NCBI RefSeq assembly: GCF_023094165.1
Contig: NZ_JALMDK010000003.1
Span: forward strand, 186,001 to 250,000
DNA length: 64,000 nt
Source: Crossiella sp. S99.2
GTDB taxonomy: Bacteria; Actinomycetota; Actinomycetes; Mycobacteriales; Pseudonocardiaceae
Reading direction: 5' to 3'
Under the pieces are notes generated by a model. The model made no database searches. It was not told the origin of the DNA and was given only the letters and a program-made list of their open reading frames with translations. Both the position numbers and the translations under genes were made by a program. Each line of letters begins with the position of its first letter. The stretch's first letter is position 1. Below are positions 58,687 through 64,000 of this stretch, piece after piece.

Positions 58687-59789
58687 CCACCCAGCTGGGC
58701 AGCCCGGTCTCGGCCGTTCTGGCCGGCTACGCCGCCGCGCTGCGCCAGTTCCAGGTCATCGTCACCGGCAACCCGGCCGCCCTGGAAACCGAAGCCACCC
58801 GCTTGCTCGGCCTGGCCGATCGACTGTCCACAGTGGCCAGTTCGACCCTGGAAGCCGCGCGCAAGGCCAACAGCGGCTGGCGCGGCCCGGCCTACGCCGC
58901 CTTCCTCGCCCTCGTCGAACGCTGGAGCGTGGCCGTGCGGCTGGGCGCCGAACAGGAGCTGCGCCAGCAGGCCGACCGGCTGCGCTCGGCCGCGACCGCG
59001 CTGCGCAAGGCCCGCACCGCAATGGACAAGGTGGTCGCCGACTTCACCGAACGCGGCCGCAACGTCGAACGCCTGTCGGTCTCCGCGGCCATCCACGGCG
59101 GCGACTACCGGCCCTATCTGGTGCACGCCAACGCCATGGGCGAGGTCGCGGTGCTGGCCGCCCGCAAGATCGTCGCCCAGCTCGGCGCCGAACTCACCGG
59201 CCTGTTCCCGCACCACGGCCCGGCCTCCGCGGCCTCGCTGCGCACCCCGTTCCAGCGCCTGGTCGACTACATCGGCAACGAGATGGCCTACAACGGCCGC
59301 TCCCAGACCAGCGCGGGCCTGCACCGGCTGAACAACCCCGGCTGGGGCGCGCTGCTCGAACCCCTGGACTCCGCCCGTAACAAGGCGCACGCGCTCGGCC
59401 TGTTCACCTGGCTGGTCCGGCCGGGCGGCCCGTGGGACCACAAGGGCGAGATCCGGCAGATGATGGGGATGAACCGGCAAACCGGGTTCCTCACCTCGGT
59501 CGACGGCACCAACCTGCAGATCCGGCACGACTTCTGGTCCAACCTGCACTACGGCTACGTCGGCACCGCGGCCGGGTTCAACTCCTTCGAGCTGCACCAG
59601 GGCGCCAACGCGGCCGATCTGGCCAGCGGGCACTGGACCGACCCGGCCGACCAGTACGCGGTGGAGATGGGCATCCAGCTCTTCGGCCAGGTCCCGCCCG
59701 ACCAGCTCACCCCCGAGGTGATCCGCCAGTACATCACCGACCCGACCCGGCTGAACGAACTGCGCCAGCGCGGTTCGGTCACCCAGTAA
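58683..59789 (+). CDS. WRG-motif T7SS effector with putative Ntox44 toxin domain
   Basis: A 368-residue protein with an N-terminal helical T7SS module (ALRQFQVIVTGNPAALETEA, then KANSGWRGPAYAAFLALVER with the WxG turn) and a C-terminal domain at about residues 215-368. The C-terminal part contains RPGGPWDHKGEIRQMMGM, IRHDFWSNLHYGYVGTAAGF and DPADQYAVEMGIQLF, which match my recollection of the polymorphic toxin type 44 (Ntox44) family, predicted nucleases. The middle segment LVDYIGNEMAYNGRSQTSAG links the two. No typical immunity gene follows; the next gene is YbaB-like. Toxin identity is from pattern recognition only. Confidence 0.7.
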   Translation: MTTQLGSPVSAVLAGYAAALRQFQVIVTGNPAALETEATRLLGLADRLSTVASSTLEAARKANSGWRGPAYAAFLALVERWSVAVRLGAEQELRQQADRLRSAATALRKARTAMDKVVADFTERGRNVERLSVSAAIHGGDYRPYLVHANAMGEVAVLAARKIVAQLGAELTGLFPHHGPASAASLRTPFQRLVDYIGNEMAYNGRSQTSAGLHRLNNPGWGALLEPLDSARNKAHALGLFTWLVRPGGPWDHKGEIRQMMGMNRQTGFLTSVDGTNLQIRHDFWSNLHYGYVGTAAGFNSFELHQGANAADLASGHWTDPADQYAVEMGIQLFGQVPPDQLTPEVIRQYITDPTRLNELRQRGSVTQ

Positions 59790-59810
59790 CACTCCACTAA
59801 GGACGGTCAC

Positions 59811-60167
59811 ATGCAGCCCGATCCCTTCGCCGCCTTCGATCGCGGCGACACCCCCCAGGTCGACGACCTGCTCGAACGGGTCCGCCGTCAGCAGGAGGAG
59901 ATCGAGCGGATCCAGCGCAACGTGGAGTCCATGCTGGTGCAGGGCCGCTCCCAGCGGGACGAGGTCAGCGTCACCGTGCAGGGCACCGGCAGGCTCACCG
60001 AGGTCACCATCGACCCCAGGGTGCTGCGCCAGGGCGATGCCAGGGCGCTGGGGGAGTTCGTGGTGGAGGCGGTCAACGACGGGCTGCGCAAGGTCGCCGA
60101 GGCCAGCACCGCCCGGTTCGCGCCGGTGATCGAATCGGCCTCCCGCTCGGAGAATTTCCAGTTCTGA
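59811..60167 (+). CDS. YbaB/EbfC-family protein
   Basis: A 118-residue protein of the YbaB/EbfC family, small dimeric proteins that can bind DNA. The first half is a coiled coil (LLERVRRQQEEIERIQRNVE) and the second has the family strands RDEVSVTVQGTGRLTEVTID followed by PRVLRQGDARALGEFVVEAV. YbaB-like proteins are common beside actinobacterial T7SS substrates, where their role is not settled. It lies 21 bases after the toxin-like gene and 29 bases before eccD in the same operon. An immunity role cannot be excluded but the fold does not support it. Confidence 0.88.
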   Translation: MQPDPFAAFDRGDTPQVDDLLERVRRQQEEIERIQRNVESMLVQGRSQRDEVSVTVQGTGRLTEVTIDPRVLRQGDARALGEFVVEAVNDGLRKVAEASTARFAPVIESASRSENFQF

Positions 60168-60196
60168 CCAGCCCGGCTCTGACAGGGACGACACGC

Positions 60197-61564
60197 ATGA
60201 CGTCGACGGCACGGCGGGTCACCGTGGTGACCCCGCGCGCCCGGATGGACCTGGCGCTGCCCATGGCCAGCACGGTCGCCGAACTCCTGCCCCAGCTGGT
60301 CCGCCTGGCCGGGGCCCAGGACCATCCCACCGGACCCGGTCCGGGCTGGGGCCTGTCCCGGCTGGGCGAGGCCGCGCTCGCCCCCGGGCTCACCGTGGCC
60401 GCCGCGGCCGTGCGCGACGGCGAGGTGCTCTACCTCAGCCCGCGCGAACGGTATGAGACCCCGCTGCTCTTCGACGATGTCGTGGACGCCATCGCCAGCT
60501 CCGCCACCGCCCACTCCGGGGCCTGGCAGCCCACTGTCGGCCGCACCCTGGGCCTGTCCGCGGCCGCGATCCTGTTCACCGCGGCCACCCTGCTGGCCAC
60601 CGCCGCGCTGGCCGGAAACTTCTTCGCCCCCATCGTCACCGGGGTGCTCGCGGTGGCCCTGCTGCTCATCGGCGCCGCCCTCACCCGGGCCTACGCCGAC
60701 GAGCGCGCGGGCAGCGCCTGCACCGCCACCGGCGCCACTGCGGCCCTGCTGGCCGGGATGACCGCGCTGCCACCGCACAACCCGCTGCCGCTGCGGGCGG
60801 ACTCCCTGGCCCTGGGCCTGGCCGCGCTGACCCTCCATGCCGCCATCGCCGCCGTGCTCCTGGCGCACCGCCTGGCCTGGTTCGGCGCCCTGGCCACCGC
60901 CGCCGCCCTCGGCGCGCTCACCGCCGCCACGGTGCTGCTCTTCGACCTGGACCCGGTGCACGCCGCCGCGGTCGCCCTGCCCGTGGCCACCGCGCTGGGC
61001 GCCGCCGCCCCCATGATCGCGTTGCGCTTCGCCCGGCTCCCGCTGCCCACCGTGCCCGCCGACATGAAATCCTTCCGCGCCGACGAGAAACCCGCCCTCG
61101 GCCCCGACGTGCTGGGCCAGACCACCGCCGCCGAAGAGATCCTCACCGGGCTGCTCGCCGCCTTCGGCGCGCTCGTGCTCGGCAGCGCGGTAGTGCTGAC
61201 CCAGTCGCCGTCGATGTGGCCCGCGCTGCTGGTCGGCGTCACCGGCCTGGCCTGGATCCTGCGCTCCCGCGGCTACGCCGGCACCCTGCAACGCATCGTC
61301 GTAGTAGCCGCGGGCCTGGGCGCGCTCGGCGTGCTGGGCGTCTGGCTCGGCCACGCCCTGCCCACCCCGTGGCTGCTGGCCACCGCCGCCGTGCTCGCCG
61401 TCGCCGGGGGAGTCTCGGTCAGCTACGCCGGCCGCGTCGTCCGCGGCAAACACTCCCCGCAGGGCGCCCGCCTGCTCGACGCCCTCGAATACACCCTGCT
61501 CATCTCGGTGGTCCCCTCGCAGGCGCGGTCCTGGGCGTCTACAACGCCATCCGCGACGCCGTGA
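60197..61564 (+). CDS. eccD: Type VII secretion protein EccD with C-terminal frameshift
   Basis: A 455-residue EccD, the membrane pore subunit of the T7SS complex. A ubiquitin-like N-terminal domain (RRVTVVTPRARMDLALPMAS) is followed by about 11 membrane segments. The last 13 residues (SQARSWASTTPSATP region) do not fit. If one C is added to the CCCC run at 61513-61516, the frame instead ends PLAGAVLGVYNAIRDAVS with a stop at 61567-61569, the expected EccD ending. A one-base deletion, or a sequencing error in the C run, is therefore very likely. Only the final helix and tail are affected. Confidence 0.9.
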   Translation: MTSTARRVTVVTPRARMDLALPMASTVAELLPQLVRLAGAQDHPTGPGPGWGLSRLGEAALAPGLTVAAAAVRDGEVLYLSPRERYETPLLFDDVVDAIASSATAHSGAWQPTVGRTLGLSAAAILFTAATLLATAALAGNFFAPIVTGVLAVALLLIGAALTRAYADERAGSACTATGATAALLAGMTALPPHNPLPLRADSLALGLAALTLHAAIAAVLLAHRLAWFGALATAAALGALTAATVLLFDLDPVHAAAVALPVATALGAAAPMIALRFARLPLPTVPADMKSFRADEKPALGPDVLGQTTAAEEILTGLLAAFGALVLGSAVVLTQSPSMWPALLVGVTGLAWILRSRGYAGTLQRIVVVAAGLGALGVLGVWLGHALPTPWLLATAAVLAVAGGVSVSYAGRVVRGKHSPQGARLLDALEYTLLISVVPSQARSWASTTPSATP

Positions 61565-61714
61565 GCTGACCCAGCCCCACCCCTGGCAAAAGTCCTTCCG
61601 CAGTGGCAAAAATCTTCATGCTCCCGATAACTTCAGTGTCGAGTGAAATTAATCGTCCGACCACCACAACCCCCAACCCAAGAGCGCAGCGGCCGGAACG
61701 GTTAGAGTGATCGC

Positions 61715-62323
61715 GTGTCGAACAGGCAAAACGGTGGACGCCGGCACGACATCCTCGGCGCGACGATCGAACACATCCGCACCAGGGGAATCGCTGCCAC
61801 GCGGCCCGCGGACATCGCCGCGTCCCTCGGTATCAGCACGGCATTGGTCTTCTACCACTTCGGCACCATCGAGAACCTGATCACCGAGGCGTTCTCCGCC
61901 GCCGCCGAGCACGACCTCGGCCGCCTGGAGGAACTCCGCACCGCGGGCAGCGCCCTGGTCCGGCTCTCCGCGGTGCTGCGCTTCTACGCCCCCACCGGCG
62001 ACGCCGCGGGCTGGGTGCTCTGGATCGAGGGCTGGGCCGCCGCCCTGCACGATGACAACCTGCGCAAGGTCGCCCAGAACCTGGACCTGCGCTGGCGCGC
62101 CGTGGTGGAGGAACTCATCCGGGAGGGCGTGGCCGACGGCGAGTTCGTCTGCCCCGACCCGCGCGGCGCGGCCTGGCGGATGACCTCCCTGCTCGACGGC
62201 CTGGCCGTGCAGCTGGTGGCCCGCCAGGGCACCGTCCAGCCCGAGGACCTCACCGGGTGGATGCACGAGGCGGTGGCCAGGGAGCTGGGCATCAGCGCGG
62301 ACAAACTCAGCGCGCTGGTCTGA
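61715..62323 (+). CDS. TetR/AcrR-family regulator (BetI-like C-terminus)
   Basis: A 202-residue TetR-type regulator. The DNA-binding domain is RRHDILGATIEHIRTRGIAA, then RPADIAASLGISTALVFYHF and GTIENLITEAFSAAAEHD. The C-terminal domain resembles the TetR_C_6/BetI group (WVLWIEGWAAALHDDNLRKV, MTSLLDGLAVQLVARQG). GTG is the start. The 150-base region upstream is AT-richer than its surroundings and contains TGGCAAAA twice exactly 20 bases apart (61584 and 61604). Its target is not evident; the ThrRS gene downstream has its own leader. Confidence 0.9.
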   Translation: MSNRQNGGRRHDILGATIEHIRTRGIAATRPADIAASLGISTALVFYHFGTIENLITEAFSAAAEHDLGRLEELRTAGSALVRLSAVLRFYAPTGDAAGWVLWIEGWAAALHDDNLRKVAQNLDLRWRAVVEELIREGVADGEFVCPDPRGAAWRMTSLLDGLAVQLVARQGTVQPEDLTGWMHEAVARELGISADKLSALV

Positions 62324-62346
62324 GCCGGTCTGTTACGGTCTGCCGC

Positions 62347-62397
62347 ATGCAGCGCGCCAACGTCACCACGACGCCGGAGATCGTCCCGGCGCGCTGA
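62347..62397 (+). CDS. Thr-rich leader peptide of the ThrRS attenuator
   Basis: A 16-codon frame encodes MQRANVTTTPEIVPAR and stops 88 bases before the ThrRS start codon. Three consecutive Thr codons (ACC ACG ACG) lie at positions 7-9. The frame begins 20 bases after the TetR stop codon, and the Thr codons lie between the arms of an 8-bp hairpin (62351-62358 with 62388-62395). This is the classical layout in which ribosome stalling on starved codons controls a downstream terminator. Translation is inferred from layout. Confidence 0.7.
   Translation: MQRANVTTTPEIVPAR
62351..62395 (+). promoter_or_regulatory. Leader hairpin enclosing the Thr codons
   Basis: AGCGCGCC (62351-62358) pairs perfectly with GGCGCGCT (62388-62395). 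The stem sits within the leader peptide frame and encloses its Thr codons, as the pause hairpin of ribosome-mediated attenuators does. A ribosome stalled at the Thr codons would disrupt it. Confidence 0.6.
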
Positions 62398-62411
62398 CAG
62401 CTTGACTTGAC

Positions 62412-62445
62412 GCGAAGCCCCGGGGCGGGTGCCCCGGGGCTTCGC
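62412..62445 (+). terminator. 15-bp attenuator terminator before the ThrRS gene
   Basis: GCGAAGCCCCGGGGC (62412-62426) pairs perfectly with GCCCCGGGGCTTCGC (62431-62445) around GGGT. It is located between the leader stop codon and the ThrRS ribosome-binding site, 40 bases before the start. No T-tract follows. It is one of the strongest hairpins in the window and is placed to stop transcription or mask translation. Confidence 0.75.
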
Positions 62446-62484
62446 CATGTGGTCACCCGCTCGCCCACCAGCGAGGAGACCACG

Positions 62485-63705
62485 ATGCCCGATCACCGCA
62501 AGCTCGGCCGCGAGCTGAACCTGTTCGACTCCGACCCGCTCATCGGCGCTGGCCTGCCCTACTGGCTGCCCGACGGCGCGATCATCCGCCACCGGCTGGA
62601 GGAGTACGTCCGCGCCGCCGAGACCCGCGCCGGCTACCAGCACGTCTACTCCCCGGTGCTGGCCAAACGCGAGCTGTACGAACGCTCCGGGCATTGGGCG
62701 CACTACCGCGAGGACATGTTCCCGCCGATGGACCTCGGCGGCGAGCAGGTCGTGCTGCGGCCCAGCCTGTGCCCGCACCACGCGCTGATCTACCGCTCCC
62801 GCGCGCACAGCTACCGCGAGCTGCCGCTGCGGATGGCCGAACTCGGCGGCATGTACCGGGCCGAACTCTCCGGCGTGCTCGGCGGCCTGACCAGGGTGCG
62901 CGCCATCCAGCTCAACGACGCGCACATCTTCTGCACCCTCGACCAGGTCGCCGAGGAGGCCGCGGGCGCCCTCGCCCTGATCCGGAAAGCCTATGCGGCA
63001 CTGGACATCCAGGACGCCCGCTACCGCCTCTCCCTGCCCGGCCCCGGCGGCAAATACGTGGCCGCCCCCGAGCTGTGGCAGCGCGCCAGCGCCCTGCTGC
63101 GCGAGGTCCTGGACTCCGCCGGGATCGACTACGACGAGGCCGAGGGCGAGGCCGCCTTCTACGGCCCCAAAATCGACATCCAGATCACCGACAGCGCCGG
63201 CCGCGAGTCCACCCTGTCCACCGTCCAGGTCGACTTCTACCAGCCGGAGCAGTTCGACCTGCACTACATCGGCGCCGACGGCGGCAGGCACCGCCCGGTG
63301 ATGGTGCACCGCAGCGTGATCGGCAGCGTCGAACGCGCGGTGGCCCACCTCATCGAACGCCACGGCGGCGCGTTCCCGGCCTGGCTAGCCCCCCGCCAGG
63401 TGGCCATCCTGCCCATCTCGGAGGCGGAGGAACCCGCCGCGCACGACCTGCTGCGGCACTGCCGGGAGGTGGGCCTGCGCGCCGAGGTGATCAGCGCGGG
63501 GGAGGGGTCGCTCGGCGCCCGGATCCGCAATGCCCGCTTGGTCCCGTATCAGGCGATCCTGGGCGCCCGGGAGGTCGCCGAACACCGGGTCGCGCTGCGC
63601 CTGCGTGACGGCCGTCGCCTGGACGCCATGCCGGTGGAGGAGTGTTTGCGCAGGGTAGGGGCGGTTGTCGAGGCTCACAGCCCACGGCTCTGGGATAGTG
63701 ACTGA
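62485..63705 (+). CDS. Threonyl-tRNA synthetase paralogue without TGS and editing domains
   Basis: A 406-residue class II synthetase consisting only of the ThrRS catalytic core and anticodon-binding domain; standard bacterial ThrRS is about 640-690 residues. The zinc ligands are kept: Cys in RPSLCPHHALIY, His in QLNDAHIFCTLDQ and His in VMVHRSVIGSVER. Motif 2 is GMYRAELSGVLGGLTRVRAI and the motif 3 region is SVIGSVERAVAHLIERHGG. The C-terminal domain (QVAILPISEAEEPAAHDLLR) is intact. Loss of the editing domain means Ser mischarging would not be corrected in cis. It starts at ATG 62485 after GCGAGGAG, behind a Thr-codon attenuator. It may be a starvation-induced or inhibitor-resistant second copy. 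Confidence 0.9.
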   Translation: MPDHRKLGRELNLFDSDPLIGAGLPYWLPDGAIIRHRLEEYVRAAETRAGYQHVYSPVLAKRELYERSGHWAHYREDMFPPMDLGGEQVVLRPSLCPHHALIYRSRAHSYRELPLRMAELGGMYRAELSGVLGGLTRVRAIQLNDAHIFCTLDQVAEEAAGALALIRKAYAALDIQDARYRLSLPGPGGKYVAAPELWQRASALLREVLDSAGIDYDEAEGEAAFYGPKIDIQITDSAGRESTLSTVQVDFYQPEQFDLHYIGADGGRHRPVMVHRSVIGSVERAVAHLIERHGGAFPAWLAPRQVAILPISEAEEPAAHDLLRHCREVGLRAEVISAGEGSLGARIRNARLVPYQAILGAREVAEHRVALRLRDGRRLDAMPVEECLRRVGAVVEAHSPRLWDSD

Positions 63706-63752
63706 TACCTGGATATACCTGTCCAGTTCCCGTCAGAACCGGCGGGCGGCGG

Positions 63753-63782
63753 TCGACACCGGCCAGCGATGATCGATACTAT
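63753..63782 (+). promoter_or_regulatory. Candidate promoter and dyad before the dehydrogenase gene
   Basis: TCGACA (63753-63758) and TACTAT (63777-63782) are separated by 18 bases and resemble -35 and -10 boxes. Directly downstream TTGACTGTCTGGTTAGTCA contains the dyad TGACT-N8-AGTCA (63785-63802), a possible operator. The start codon follows at 63833 with GAGGAG. Confidence 0.45.
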
Positions 63783-63832
63783 GTTGACTGTCTGGTTAGT
63801 CAGCCAGGTGTCGTTGTGGTGAGGAGTGGTCC

Positions 63833-64000
63833 ATGGTCGAGGTCGTCCAGCAGCCGGTCGCCCCGGCCGAGGAGCAGACCGGTCCGCGTCCGCCGCTGCT
63901 CGAACTGACCTGGACCGACCCGATCACCGGCAAACGCGGTTTCCTGGTCATCGACCGCCTGGTCCGCGGCGTGTGCAGCGGCGGCCTGCGCATGCGCGAG
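63833..64000 (+). CDS. Glu/Leu/Phe/Val dehydrogenase (3' end outside window)
   Basis: The first 56 residues of an amino acid dehydrogenase of the Glu/Leu/Phe/Val family. ELTWTDPITGKRGFLVIDRL followed by VRGVCSGGLRMRE matches the conserved N-terminal substrate-binding strand, where GGLRM contributes to carboxylate binding. The ATG has GAGGAG seven bases upstream. The frame is open at the window edge. Substrate preference cannot be judged from this piece. Confidence 0.8.
   Translation, partial: MVEVVQQPVAPAEEQTGPRPPLLELTWTDPITGKRGFLVIDRLVRGVCSGGLRMRE

Noticed and set aside
59811..60167. Immunity protein of the toxin-like effector
   Set aside because: The sequence matches YbaB/EbfC closely, a family common beside T7SS substrates and not known for immunity.
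62324..62484. T-box riboswitch before the ThrRS gene
   Set aside because: The conserved T-box antiterminator sequence is not found; the Thr-codon leader frame and simple hairpins fit ribosome-mediated attenuation better.
1..64000. tRNA or rRNA genes and insertion sequences
   Set aside because: No cloverleaf with a GTTCRA-type T-loop, rRNA core sequence, transposase or terminal inverted repeats with target duplication was found by reading.

Overview
The window is very GC-rich (about 70% by eye), almost fully coding and rich in GTG/TTG starts. It carries several actinobacterial hallmarks: a type VII secretion locus with EccB, C, D and E, a mycosin and WXG100 proteins, a DUF6328 protein, a MmyB-type XRE regulator and many TetR and GNAT genes. 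It is chromosomal DNA of an actinomycete, most likely of the Pseudonocardiaceae (the lineage is inferred from gene style, not proven). No rRNA, tRNA, insertion sequence or CRISPR array was seen.

Layout. 1-9.2 kb: the end of methionine aminopeptidase, an SRPBCC protein, a DUF6328 membrane protein, a type II NADH dehydrogenase, a beta-lactamase-fold serine hydrolase, a GNAT, an aldo/keto reductase behind a MerR-type promoter, a MarR-GNAT fusion, and an SGNH esterase coupled to a Tat-exported beta-propeller protein. 9.2-16.1 kb: a LacI regulator with two matching operators, followed by a same-strand catabolic operon (FAD oxidoreductase, HyuA-like ATPase without HyuB, HExxH protein, permease). 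16-27 kb: TetR-controlled small membrane proteins, an alpha/beta hydrolase pair, an incomplete carotenoid set (MpaB-type protein, polyprenyl synthase, phytoene desaturase), a second aldo/keto reductase facing an XRE regulator across three tandem operators, an aldose epimerase, and an 800-base non-coding stretch with two tandem-repeat arrays. 27-33.9 kb: a LysR gene divergent from a lone isonitrile synthase (PvcA/IsnA family), a DEDDh exonuclease with BRCT, an MBL hydrolase, a carboxylesterase and a double Lrp/AsnC regulator. 33.8-43.1 kb: a STAND-like NTPase coupled to a membrane-anchored periplasmic-binding-type protein, an S9 peptidase, RecD2, and a TetR/MBL pair.

43.1-61.6 kb is a complete type VII secretion (ESX-like) locus: eccE divergent from eccB; a NarL-type response regulator and histidine kinase embedded between eccB and mycP with overlapping stop/start codons; a mycosin whose catalytic triad is lost; a block with eccC, two WXG100 proteins, a helical protein, a PPE-like protein and a lysozyme-like/WXG fusion; and a second block with an EspC-like protein, two WRG-motif proteins (one with a putative Ntox44 toxin tail), a YbaB-like protein and eccD. 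Related dyads occur in the three promoter regions of this locus and may be targets of the embedded two-component system.

61.7-64 kb: a TetR gene, then a threonyl-tRNA synthetase paralogue lacking TGS and editing domains. It is preceded by a 16-residue leader peptide with three consecutive Thr codons and a strong terminator hairpin, the layout of a ribosome-mediated attenuator. The window ends inside a Glu/Leu/Phe/Val dehydrogenase gene.

Strongest leads for undescribed biology: the T7SS with an integrated two-component system and pseudo-mycosin; the STAND-like NTPase/binding-protein pair; the orphan isonitrile synthase; the Thr-codon attenuator on an editing-less ThrRS; and the LacI-linked hydantoinase-like operon.
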